Source: Blastopirellula retiformator
Lineage (GTDB): Bacteria; Planctomycetota; Planctomycetia; Pirellulales; Pirellulaceae
DNA: 64,000 nucleotides
Direction: 5' to 3'
Assembly: GCF_007859755.1 (NCBI RefSeq)
Contig: NZ_SJPF01000002.1
Coordinates: 391,729-455,728 of the forward strand
Part shown: positions 1 to 8,056 of the stretch, one piece after another
Numbering within the stretch: position 1 is the stretch's first letter
Layout: every line of letters begins with the position of its first letter
Notes under the pieces: generated by a model
Told to the model about the DNA's origin: nothing
What the model saw: only the letters and a program-made list of their open reading frames with translations
Databases searched by the model: none
Translations under genes and position numbers: made by a program

Positions 1-352
1 AGCGCAGATTTCGATAGCCGCGAGGTCCAACGAGGATGGTTCCCCAGGCAATCGCCAGGCTCAGCCCACCAACAGACAGCAGCCAGGCCATCAGGAAGCA
101 AGCGTTCGGCGAAGCTCTCGCGGCGCCGGCATGCGACATCTCCCCTGCCGGATCAGCCATTCGCCAAGCGACCAGCGCGTTCCAGCTGGCGCCGCCATCG
201 GCTTCGAGCAGGATCCAGCCGCCTAGGACGAGCAGCGACATTGCGTTCACTAGCCACAACCAATAAGGACCTGCCGCCAACCACGATCTTTCCCGCGTTG
301 CCGTTTCTCTCTTGCTTCGGCTCTCTTGAGTATTGTTTTGAATCGCGTACAT
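1..352 (-). CDS. Hypothetical membrane protein, C-terminus cut by window edge
   Basis: The minus-strand frame opens with ATG at 352 and stays open for 117 codons to the first base of the window, so the C-terminus is missing. A strong ribosome binding site (GGAGGT on the minus strand, plus-strand 356-361) lies just upstream and fixes the start. The visible protein has a charged N-terminus of about 24 residues, a hydrophobic helix at about residues 25-48 (a Trp-rich stretch, then SLLVLGGWILL), a short polar loop, and a second helix at about 86-108 ending near VGPRGYRNLR. This looks like an inner-membrane protein. I do not recognise the family and infer no function. Confidence 0.6.
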   Translation of the reverse strand, partial: MYAIQNNTQESRSKRETATRERSWLAAGPYWLWLVNAMSLLVLGGWILLEADGGASWNALVAWRMADPAGEMSHAGAARASPNACFLMAWLLSVGGLSLAIAWGTILVGPRGYRNLR

Positions 353-715
353 GACACCTCCATAAGGAGGAGGATCGTAGATGCAAAGTCGATGCCGAAT
401 CGCACTTCGCGTCACATTGCAGGGACTTCTCCACCGTTTCTTTACGGTTTTGACCTTGTGAAAAAGGTACTTTTTCTTGCTTGCGGCTTCGATTGTCGAA
501 GCGGCGATTTTATCGCACGATGTCGGAAAAAACGCGCCGGACGACGAAAATTTCGACACGCGGTCGCTCCCTTTTCCGGTCCTACGATAGGCGCCGTCGG
601 TTACAATGAAACCTGAATTTGCGCCTACCAAAGCACTGTTCGAAATTTGACACAGCCCGACGGAAACCTCTTCGTCTTCCTTACTTGCCAATTCCTCTTT
701 AGCTGCTGTCCTGCC
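353..715. other. Divergent intergenic region
   Basis: This 363-bp stretch separates two divergent genes and must hold both promoters. Apart from the CCTCC-ATAA-GGAGG dyad at 357-370 and the small ORF at 381, no clear promoter hexamers, operator or repeat were seen. Confidence 0.4.
381..461 (+). CDS. Possible 26-residue small ORF with strong ribosome binding site
   Basis: ATG at 381 is preceded by AAGGAGGAGG (364-373) at good spacing and runs 26 codons to TGA at 459-461. The encoded peptide begins MQSRCRIALR and is hydrophobic and basic. Part of the purine run is the mirror half of the CCTCC/GGAGG dyad that serves the divergent gene at 352, so the Shine-Dalgarno match could be a by-product of that symmetry. 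No homology is claimed. It could be a leader peptide or nothing. Confidence 0.2.
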   Translation: MQSRCRIALRVTLQGLLHRFFTVLTL

Positions 716-2284
716 ATGAGCCATTTCGCTAATCGCCGCTTCCCCTTGCCAGCTTTCCTGACCGTGATGTTGCTGGGATTGGCCCTGGGGCCGGTCTACG
801 AATGTCGGGCCGCCGAGCCCGGCGAAAGCGACCAGGTGGCCAGCAGCGACTTGCAGTTGACCACGCCGCAGATGCCTGACGACCTGCAAGGCGCCGCGCG
901 TGATCTGAACGAGCGAATGAGCGCTGGCGTCGACCCCGTCGATAACGCCGCCGTCCATCTGGTGCGATTGTTGGGCGACGGCGTGTTCGACCCGGGTCTG
1001 AAGGAGCAATCATTGGCGATGCTGGGGGTCGAATCGCTCGGCCAGGCGCCGCCGCGGTTCGTTTATTTTGAAAGCTTTATTGCGAGGGCTGCGCCGCAAG
1101 ATGGGCAACAGCGTCAAGCGCTTTTGACGCGACTGACGAAGCAGTTTCGGGCGGCGAACGGTGCGCATTGGCAAAGTAAGGATTCTCCGGAACTCGCTCA
1201 GTACCTGGCCGCCAACGAAGCGGCGCTGGATGAACTGGTTCGCATTTCCAAATTGCCGGAGTACTACGCCCCGATCCTGACGATCGAGAAGCCGCCGACG
1301 CTGCTTGGCGCGTCGTACGCGATCGAACGGCGTATCCCTTACCTGGGACAATGCCTGGCGATTCGCGCGACGCACCGGATGGCGGAAGGAGAGTTTGACG
1401 GCGCGGTCAGCGACCTGATCGCCTGTCACCGGTTGGCGAATTTGCTGGCCAAGGGGTCGCCGCTGGACGTTTCGCTCGCCAAGGCGCACTGGACCGACGC
1501 GTATGCGTTTCAGGCCGAATGGGCAATGTTAGCGAGCGGCAAGTTGACCGCCGATCAAGCCAGGCAGTTGCAGAAAGCGATTCAAGACCTGTCGTCGATC
1601 GCCGCGGCGGAAACTGCCGCCGATGTTGGCGAACGGTTGATTGTGCGGCAAGAGATTGAAGCGATGGCGCAACATGATGAAGCGCTGTATGCCTTCTTCG
1701 ACTGGACGCCGGCTAAACATGCCGAGCAGTTGAAAGCGCTGCGCGACGCCAAGATTGATTGGAACCTGGCCCAGAAGCGAGCCAACGAAGTTCAGGACGA
1801 AACGGTCTCTACCTTATTGATGTCCGACAGCAAACGGCAGAACGAGGAGATCGAGCGTCTCAACGAAGAGCTGGATCAATGGCGGAAGCGAACCGACGCC
1901 GACGAGACGACGTTGCTCGAAGCGCTCCAGGCCGATCACGCCGCCGGCAGCCGCTGGATCGGCGAGGCGGTCGCCTTGGCGCTGCGAACCAACATCTGGC
2001 AGCGTCTCTGCACCGACCGCCGCGGGCGCGTCCGCCGTGATTTTGTCAGCGTCGGCTTGGCGCTGGAAGAGTTCCACCGTCGCCGCGGCTACTATCCCGC
2101 GGCGCTCGCCGATCTGTCGCCCGAGATTTTGGCGTCGATCCCCAACGATTCCCACTCGCAAAAGCCGTTCGAGTACGTCCGCAAGGATGATCAACACGCT
2201 GAGCTGATCTGCTGGGGGACCAACCGGCAAAACGACGCCGGCCGTCTCTTTGACGACGACCTGATTCTGCAACTGGGCCAATAG
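716..2284 (+). CDS. Secreted planctomycete protein of unknown function
   Basis: This 522-residue protein starts at ATG 716. An upstream in-frame TTG at 647 would only add residues before the signal peptide, so the ATG is preferred. Residues 1-32 form a signal peptide (basic MSHFANRR, hydrophobic core, cleavage near CRAAEP). The mature part is helical and charged, with a coiled-coil-like Glu/Arg-rich stretch around residues 385-410. The C-terminal roughly 60 residues (ALEEFHRRRGYYPAALADL, then a short segment ending GTNRQNDAGR) resemble the C-terminal part of pseudopilin-related proteins common in planctomycetes, where a helix ending in GxYPxxLxDL precedes a small beta segment. An exported or envelope location is likely. 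The biochemical role is unknown. Confidence 0.65.
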   Translation: MSHFANRRFPLPAFLTVMLLGLALGPVYECRAAEPGESDQVASSDLQLTTPQMPDDLQGAARDLNERMSAGVDPVDNAAVHLVRLLGDGVFDPGLKEQSLAMLGVESLGQAPPRFVYFESFIARAAPQDGQQRQALLTRLTKQFRAANGAHWQSKDSPELAQYLAANEAALDELVRISKLPEYYAPILTIEKPPTLLGASYAIERRIPYLGQCLAIRATHRMAEGEFDGAVSDLIACHRLANLLAKGSPLDVSLAKAHWTDAYAFQAEWAMLASGKLTADQARQLQKAIQDLSSIAAAETAADVGERLIVRQEIEAMAQHDEALYAFFDWTPAKHAEQLKALRDAKIDWNLAQKRANEVQDETVSTLLMSDSKRQNEEIERLNEELDQWRKRTDADETTLLEALQADHAAGSRWIGEAVALALRTNIWQRLCTDRRGRVRRDFVSVGLALEEFHRRRGYYPAALADLSPEILASIPNDSHSQKPFEYVRKDDQHAELICWGTNRQNDAGRLFDDDLILQLGQ

Positions 2285-2299
2285 CGGCATCGTCGATTG

Positions 2300-3135
2300 C
2301 GACGGCGAGCGGAATGCCGGCTTTGTGGCGGAAGTCGGCGACCGTATCGATCGAATCGACCCGAATCAGATCCTCGGCCCACAGGATGTCGTATTGCTGC
2401 AATTTCTTCGCGATCCGCAGCGCCACCGGCAGTTGGAAAAAGCCGTGGCCGTCGATCATCAACTCGATCGCATTGCCCAGCGATTCGCGAATCGCCTTAA
2501 ACGGCGCCAGGCCTTGTTCGATATCGGCGTCGGAGACGTAGACCGGGCCGTTCGGTTTGTGGGCGGCGAAATCGAGCGGCCAGGTCTTCAGCCCGCTATA
2601 CCCGGCTCCTAGCAACTCTTGCGCGAGCTCGACCGGCCGATGGACGATCGACCAATAGCAGTCCGTTGATTTTCTCGACGGACTGCGTGATCGCATGGAT
2701 GCGATCCCAAAATAGCGACGTAAGTCGTTATTTTGGGAGCCGCGAAGAGCTACGCTCTGAGCCTGGCGAGGTTGAAAAATGCCACGATGGCATTTTTCAA
2801 CAGGCAGATAGTCATTCAGCGGTCCTGGGTTCCCCATTGGGCCATGTCCCGGCCAGATATGCGTTGCCTGCGACTCGGCCTTGGCGCCCTTACGAGGGAC
2901 CGCCGCAGCTGTTGTACGTCTTGATCGACTCCTGAACGCAGCCGCCCAGCAGTTGCCACACCGGTAGATTGACCGACTGGCCGAAGATGTCCCACAGCGC
3001 GAGGTCAATCGCCGAGATCGCTCGCAACTCGGCGCCGCGCGAGCCGAAGTTGGTCGTTCGCTCGAAGAGGAACCGCCAATGTTTCTCGATCTCCAGCGGG
3101 TCTTTACCCAGCAAATCGTTACAGGCGATATGACC
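2300..3135 (-). pseudogene. Degraded enolase-superfamily (mandelate racemase/MLE-like) gene
   Basis: Two minus-strand segments clearly belong to one enolase-superfamily protein. The upstream segment (3135 to about 2893) reads through LRAISAIDLALWDIFG and ends TYNSCGGPS at an in-frame TAA; a small frameshift then moves the frame to a segment ending GPLNDY. A 149-bp dispersed element (2659-2807) interrupts the gene here, after which the protein resumes as VHRPVELAQELLG and continues through ELMIDGHGFF and ILWAEDLI to PLAVA near 2300. The N-terminal domain is missing upstream (stop TGA at 3136-3138) and the C-terminal third is gone, replaced by the 3' end of the convergent gene. The defects are therefore two truncations, one frameshift and one insertion. 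In related intact proteins these motifs belong to the capping domain and the metal-binding barrel. Confidence 0.85.
2659..2807 (+). mobile_element. R1 multi-hairpin MITE-like element, copy A (complete)
   Basis: This 149-bp element is flanked by direct ATAG duplications (2655-2658 and 2808-2811) and is inserted in the enolase-family pseudogene. Its ends are imperfect inverted repeats (CAGTCCGTTGA against CTGCCTGTTGA read inward, 8 of 11 matching). The interior is a chain of hairpins: CAGTCCGT/ACGGACTG (2659-2685), GATCGCAT/ATGCGATC (2689-2706), a 13-bp stem with one mismatch (2707-2736), AGAGC/GCTCT (2746-2758) and TTGAAAAATGCC/GGCATTTTTCAA (2772-2800). There is no coding capacity of its own. 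Other copies lie at 15817-15937, 19908-20056 and 39707-39840. Confidence 0.85.
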
Positions 3136-3137
3136 TC

Positions 3138-3197
3138 ATTAGCGGTCGCTACTGCTCAGCGGTTTTCCGTTGGGCCGCAACCAGCCAGAACGCTAAA
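3138..3197. repeat. R2-related short repeat with TTAGCG/CGCTAA ends
   Basis: A stretch of about 60 bp begins TTAGCG (3139-3144) and ends CGCTAA (3191-3196). Its last 24 bp (GGCCGCAACCAGCC then AGAACGCTAA) recur exactly at 39683-39706. Overlapping it is a 10-bp inverted repeat, AGCGGTTTTC (3158-3167) and GAAAACCGCT (3205-3214), which could form a hairpin downstream of the RND pump gene. The element marks the 5' break of the dead enolase gene. Confidence 0.5.
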
Positions 3198-3274
3198 GAT
3201 TGAAGAAAACCGCTCTAGATTGTGCCGCATGCGCGAGCACCAGAATTCACGTTTCCTATGGTTGGAAGCCCCTG

Positions 3275-6200
3275 CTAGTGCTGCTCGGTGCGGTCATGCC
3301 CAACGCTCTCGGGCTGCTTCCTCTGGGCGAGAAATGGCCGGAAGTACCACTGCTTCAGCGCCGCCAAGCCCTTGCCGGTGTCGTGCGCCGCGATCTGGGC
3401 GCAAGGGACCAAGAACAGGGTCACAATCGTCGCGAACATCACGCCAAAGGCGAGCGACGCCGCCATCGGGATCAGGAACTGGGCCTGCAGCGACTTGTCG
3501 GTCAGCAGCGGAATCAGTCCGACGAAAGTCGTGATGGAGGTCAGCATGATCGGGCGGAATCGACGAGCGCCCGCTTGCAGCGCCGCCTCGTGCAGAGTCG
3601 ACCCTTCGGCCCGCTTTTGATTGACGTAGTCGACCATCACCAGCGTATCGTTGACCGCCACGCCGGCCAGGGCCAACATACCGAAGATCGAGAGGTACGA
3701 CGGCGTGATATCCATAAAGATGTGCCCGAGCAACGCGCCGATGATCGCAAACGGAACCGCCAGCAACACGAAGAAGGGCTGACCAAGCGACTTTAGCGCC
3801 ACCGCCAACAGGCCGTACAGCACAAAGGCGAGCAACAACGCGCCGAGGATCGTCTTCCGCTGCGCGTCTTCCGCCTCGGCGACATAACCGACGTATTGAT
3901 ACGTCAGGTTGTGCTCTTGGCAGAGCTCGGTGATCTTGGGGGAAAGTTCGGCGGCGATGCTAAGCATGTCGACCGACTCGTCGACCGGCGCCGCGCCGCA
4001 ACGCAAGATCTCGGCGCCATTCTTTCGTTCGACCGACGAGGGCGCCTTTGTGAAGACGATATCGGCGACGGTGGCCAACGGCACGTCGGCTCCGCGCGGA
4101 GTGCGAATCCGCATCCGCTCGAGCGTGTGCAGCGTTTCTCGCTGCGCCAGCGGCAGACGAACCATGACGCGGATGCTGTCGACGCCGCGTTGCATCCGCT
4201 GCGCTTCTTCGCCGAAGAACGACTGGCGAATCTGCTGGGCCAGCAGTTGTTGCGTCAGTCCCAGTTCCGCCGCCTGCGGTTTGAGCCGCAGCTCCAGCTC
4301 ATCTTGCCCGTAGTTAATGTTGGCCCAGGTCGTGCTGAAATCTTTGTACTGCTCTAGCAGGCTTTTGATCTTCCGGGCGACCTCCGCTTTCTCGGGCGAC
4401 ATCGGTCCGCGGAGTTCAATGTTCAGGTTTTGATTGTCGACGTTGCGGTCGCGGTTGATGCTCGAGTCGGAGCGGATCCGAAACTCGGTCGCTTCCGGAA
4501 TCGGGCCGACCAGTTCGTTCCAGCGAGCCGCCAGGTCGCTATTCTTGGGGCCGTCCGCACTACGCAGCGATGGCGCCAAGACCTCAAACGAAATCGAGCC
4601 GCGCGACTTGTCGAAGTCGCGATGGATGCGGGCCGCGCCGACCAGCTTCGAGATATTCCGAACCAGCGACTCGCCCGTTTCTGGATCGACATACTCCTTT
4701 TGCACTTGCAGCAGGGCGTTCTCGATCCGGGTCATGTAGCGGCCGGTCATTTCCAGCGACGTGTCGTCGGGCATGTCGAGCTGGGCCGAGATCCGCTGCT
4801 GTTCGACCGACGGATAGGCGATAAACTCCATCCGCCCGCTCAGGCAGTAGCCCGCCATCAACAACATGCCCGCGACGAAGGTCGCCAGCACCGAAAAGCG
4901 ATGTCGCACGGCAAAGACCAGGCAAGGCTGATAGACGCGTTCGACAAAGTACTCGAGCCCGTCGGCGATCTTCGTCTGCAGGCGGGTGAGTGGGTTGTTG
5001 TGCGGAACGGGGCGGAGGTGCTTTAAGTGGGCCGGCAAGATCAACTTCGACTCGATCAGCGAGAACAGCAGGACCGGCGCGACGACCGGCGGAACCTGCG
5101 ACGCAAAATCGCCCCAACTGCCGTCAAAGAACATCAGCGGAACGAAGGCGACCATCGTCGTCAACGCGCCAAAGGTGACCGGAGTCGCCACTTCGTGCGT
5201 TCCTTCCACCGCGGCTTCGAGCGGGGTCATCCCTTCTTTCATTTTCGAGTAGACGTTTTCGCCGGTCACGATCGCGTCGTCGACTACGATCCCGACCACG
5301 ATGATGAAACCGAACAGGCTCATCACGTTGGCCGTCACGCCAAACCAGGGCATCAGCATCACGCCGCCGGCAAAACCAACCGGAATGCCCGCGACAATCC
5401 AAAAGGCGAGACCCGGGCGCAAAAACAGCCCCAGCAAGATCATCACCAGGATGCCCCCTTGGACCATCGACTCGATCAGCGTCGAAAGCCGGCCGCGGAT
5501 CTCAATCGACTCGTCGTCCCAGATGAATAGCTCAATCCCCTCCGGATAGCGGGTGCGGGCGTTTTCGACATACTGGTGGACCTTGTCCGAGATGTCGATC
5601 GCGCTCTCTTTGCCGGTCCGCAGGACTTCGACGAACAACGACGGTCGCCCATTGAACTCGACGATTTTTTGTCCTTCTTCAAAACCGTCGGTGATGCGGG
5701 CCACCTCTCCCAGCAGAATGTCGGAGCCGTTGGTCGAAAGGATCGGCACCTGCGAGAACTCTTGTTCCGAGTAAGCCTGACCGCGGGTGCGGACGATGAA
5801 AGTGCCGCTGTCGCTTTCTATTGAACCGGCCGGCAAGTCGATTGAGAACTGCTGAATCGCGCTGGTCAGATCTTGCAGGCTCAGACCATAGGCCAGCAGC
5901 TTTTCGGTGTCGACCTCGATGCCGATTTCGTATTCGCTGTCCCCTTGCACCTGCGCGCGGCTGACGCCGGGCAGTGCGGTAATGTCTTCCTGTACCTGGC
6001 GGGCCACCTCGCGCAGTTCATGCGGACTGAGATGCCCGGTCACCGCGACGCTGAGCACTTCCCACCAGTTCGACGAGTCGGGGATCTGGATCGTCGGACG
6101 CTCGGTCTCATCCGGAAAGGTGGTGATCGTGTCGATCCGCGCTGTGATGTCGTCGAGCAGGGCCCGCAGGTCGGTCCCTGGTTCGGCGTCGATAAAGATG

Positions 6201-6466
6201 CGGGCCGAACCCTGCGATCCGCTCGAAAAGATGTCGCGGACCCCTTCGACCCCTTCCAGGGCTTCTTCGATCGGAATCAGGATCGCTTGCTCAACGTCTT
6301 TGGCCGTACCGCCGCGATACGACATGTTGATGAAGACGGACTCGAAGCTTCGCTCTGGCGAGACCTCGAGCGGAATCTGATAGTACGCCACGTATCCGCC
6401 GGCGACCAAGATCGCAAGCATCATGAAGTTCGCGGCGATTCCGTTTGTAGCAAACCAGCGGATCAT
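3275..6466 (-). CDS. RND efflux pump inner-membrane subunit (AcrB/HAE1-like)
   Basis: This 1063-residue protein has the usual length and layout of an RND proton-driven exporter. There is an N-terminal transmembrane helix (about 7-28), a large periplasmic porter loop, a membrane block, a second periplasmic loop and a C-terminal membrane block. The proton-relay helix is recognisable in GIVVDDAIVTGENVYSKM, with the paired Asp residues of TM4. ATG at 6466 lies 9 bp downstream of the stop of the adaptor gene, so the two are one operon. The pump exchanges protons for an exported substrate across the inner membrane and docks through the adaptor to an outer-membrane channel, for which the divergent gene at 8057 is the obvious candidate. 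HAE1 pumps handle hydrophobic or amphiphilic compounds; the substrate here cannot be read from sequence. Confidence 0.95.
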   Translation of the reverse strand: MIRWFATNGIAANFMMLAILVAGGYVAYYQIPLEVSPERSFESVFINMSYRGGTAKDVEQAILIPIEEALEGVEGVRDIFSSGSQGSARIFIDAEPGTDLRALLDDITARIDTITTFPDETERPTIQIPDSSNWWEVLSVAVTGHLSPHELREVARQVQEDITALPGVSRAQVQGDSEYEIGIEVDTEKLLAYGLSLQDLTSAIQQFSIDLPAGSIESDSGTFIVRTRGQAYSEQEFSQVPILSTNGSDILLGEVARITDGFEEGQKIVEFNGRPSLFVEVLRTGKESAIDISDKVHQYVENARTRYPEGIELFIWDDESIEIRGRLSTLIESMVQGGILVMILLGLFLRPGLAFWIVAGIPVGFAGGVMLMPWFGVTANVMSLFGFIIVVGIVVDDAIVTGENVYSKMKEGMTPLEAAVEGTHEVATPVTFGALTTMVAFVPLMFFDGSWGDFASQVPPVVAPVLLFSLIESKLILPAHLKHLRPVPHNNPLTRLQTKIADGLEYFVERVYQPCLVFAVRHRFSVLATFVAGMLLMAGYCLSGRMEFIAYPSVEQQRISAQLDMPDDTSLEMTGRYMTRIENALLQVQKEYVDPETGESLVRNISKLVGAARIHRDFDKSRGSISFEVLAPSLRSADGPKNSDLAARWNELVGPIPEATEFRIRSDSSINRDRNVDNQNLNIELRGPMSPEKAEVARKIKSLLEQYKDFSTTWANINYGQDELELRLKPQAAELGLTQQLLAQQIRQSFFGEEAQRMQRGVDSIRVMVRLPLAQRETLHTLERMRIRTPRGADVPLATVADIVFTKAPSSVERKNGAEILRCGAAPVDESVDMLSIAAELSPKITELCQEHNLTYQYVGYVAEAEDAQRKTILGALLLAFVLYGLLAVALKSLGQPFFVLLAVPFAIIGALLGHIFMDITPSYLSIFGMLALAGVAVNDTLVMVDYVNQKRAEGSTLHEAALQAGARRFRPIMLTSITTFVGLIPLLTDKSLQAQFLIPMAASLAFGVMFATIVTLFLVPCAQIAAHDTGKGLAALKQWYFRPFLAQRKQPESVGHDRTEQH

Positions 6467-6475
6467 GGGCAGTCG

Positions 6476-7720
6476 TTAGTTAGCGGCGCTCTTGTCGTTT
6501 TCGGCCGCGGCGGAATCGGCGACCGTCATCGGCGTATCGGCTGGAGGAATGATCTCGATCTTGGCGCCCTTCGGGGTGAAGGTCATCGGCGTCGTCGCCA
6601 GCCAGGTCGATTCAGGAATCGCCGCCGCCGGAACGATCACGTTCGTCTCGTCCGACCACAGCGCCTCGATCTTCATCGGCAGCAACGTCAGATCGGACTG
6701 GTTGACCAGCACAATCTGATCCAACTCGCGAACCGCCCCGCGAGGCAGCGCGATCACCTTCTCCAGCACTTTGCCCTCGACAGCCGCAATCACCGGCTGA
6801 CCGATCCGCAGCGGCGGCATGCCGGTGCGACGACCAAACGGATTGTCGACCCGGGCGATCGCAAACACATCGCGCGAGTCTTGATCCAAGACCCCCTCAG
6901 TACGGACGATCTTCCCTTGCCAGATCGTGTCGCCGGAAGCGTGAATGGCGTCCCGCAACTTGACCGAAAGCGGCGCGTCGTCGGTAAACTCCGGCAAGTG
7001 CAGATACTTCCGCTGATCGCCAGAAATGGGGAGCCGCACTTCGACGTAGTCGATCGCAAAGACGTCCCCCAGCGGCGAGTTCGAGCCTGCCATCTGTCCC
7101 AGGCCGATCAGTTTGGTCATCACGCGGCCGTCAAATGGGGCGACGATCTTGGTGCGGCTCAGATTCAACTCGGCCTGCTCGACCGACGTTTCGGCCAGGG
7201 CGACATTCGCTTCGGCTTGTTCGCGGCTGGCCGACGCCGATTCGACTTCTCCTTGCGAAACGGCGTTCGACTGCACGAGCCGCAGTTTGCGTTCTTCGAC
7301 CAGCTTGGCGAGCTTCAGTTCGGAGATCCGCGAGTCGAGTTCCGACTTGGCGATCGCCAGCGCCGTTTCGTAATCGCGGGGATCAATTTCGACCAGCACG
7401 TCTCCCTGGCTGAAATAGGCGCCGACTTCAAACGCAGGGCTGACCTTCACCACGGCGCCGGAAACCTGCGACGTGAGCGTCACCTGGTTGTGCGGCTGGA
7501 CGACGGCATGCGTTTTGACGATCACCGGGTAGTCGACCGTCTTCATTTCTTCGACCCGCGAACGAAGCGCCACCTTGCGGGCGGTTGGCTGTGGCGGCCG
7601 TTCTATCTTGTCGGCCAACCATTGAAAGCCGAACCAGCCGGCGGCCAGAATCGCGCACGGGATCGCCAGCCGAACCATCACGCCCGCAAAGTGCAGTAAT
7701 CGATTGGAAGAGCTTGCCAT
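6476..7720 (-). CDS. RND efflux periplasmic adaptor (HlyD/AcrA family)
   Basis: This 414-residue protein has an N-terminal membrane anchor (AIPCAILAAGWFGFQWLA, about residues 19-36) and the classic adaptor order of barrel-sandwich half, alpha-hairpin, second half and beta-barrel. The lipoyl-like halves read VSGAVVKVSPAFEVGAYFSQGDVLVEIDPRDY, quoted here as the stretch at about 88-120, and later IVAPFDGRVM. The intervening hairpin is rich in Ala, Glu and Ser (about 125-185). It links the pump encoded 9 bp downstream to an outer-membrane factor. ATG at 7720 has no obvious Shine-Dalgarno. Transcription starts in the region shared with the divergent channel gene. Confidence 0.93.
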   Translation of the reverse strand: MASSSNRLLHFAGVMVRLAIPCAILAAGWFGFQWLADKIERPPQPTARKVALRSRVEEMKTVDYPVIVKTHAVVQPHNQVTLTSQVSGAVVKVSPAFEVGAYFSQGDVLVEIDPRDYETALAIAKSELDSRISELKLAKLVEERKLRLVQSNAVSQGEVESASASREQAEANVALAETSVEQAELNLSRTKIVAPFDGRVMTKLIGLGQMAGSNSPLGDVFAIDYVEVRLPISGDQRKYLHLPEFTDDAPLSVKLRDAIHASGDTIWQGKIVRTEGVLDQDSRDVFAIARVDNPFGRRTGMPPLRIGQPVIAAVEGKVLEKVIALPRGAVRELDQIVLVNQSDLTLLPMKIEALWSDETNVIVPAAAIPESTWLATTPMTFTPKGAKIEIIPPADTPMTVADSAAAENDKSAAN

Positions 7721-8056
7721 TGAGGAAAATTAGCCGGTTAGTCGGTCGGGTTGTTATCGAGGATTGGGGTTGGGGACGCCCAGAGGAAGACCTGCGGCGG
7801 AGGCCGATTCTTTCCATTCTATTCGCCCCCAAAAAATAACCGCCCGAAATTCGGGGGGGCGCCCCAGCAAACGTGCGGGCGGCCGTGACGCGGCGTGGTT
7901 TCGCTTACCGGTGAGGCAGACTTTAACGCCGCAGGTGTGGTAAAGGTGTCGAGCTTTTCGGGCCAAATGCAAATTATTGTACGAATTGCGCCAGTTTCTC
8001 CGATGGTAACAGCGAAGCGATTTGATACGAATGTTACCGATTTTTCGAGATTCTGG
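7721..8056. promoter_or_regulatory. Divergent promoter region of the efflux operons with an inverted repeat
   Basis: This 336-bp region lies between the adaptor gene (minus) and the outer-membrane channel gene (plus). It holds GGTAACA (8005-8011) and TGTTACC (8032-8038), a perfect 7-bp inverted repeat with 20 bp between the arms, 19 bp before the channel start. This could be an operator for a dimeric repressor. No cognate regulator gene is adjacent, and no convincing -35/-10 pair was identified. Confidence 0.35.

Noticed and set aside
2659-2807. R1 elements as a CRISPR array
   Set aside because: Copies are kilobases apart, lie in both orientations and have no regular spacers.
2046-3008. A single 320-residue open frame on the minus strand
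   Set aside because: It joins enolase-family pieces, an inserted repeat and antisense of the upstream gene's 3' end. It is a pseudogene, not a coding sequence.
3158-3214. The 10-bp dyad after the RND pump as an intrinsic terminator
   Set aside because: The loop is 37 nt and no T-run follows on the minus strand, so it is reported only as part of a repeat region.
5873-7699. A 608-residue plus-strand open frame
   Set aside because: It is antisense to the RND pump and adaptor genes, is rich in Arg, Asp and His, and has no domain signal. This is typical shadow coding in GC-rich DNA.
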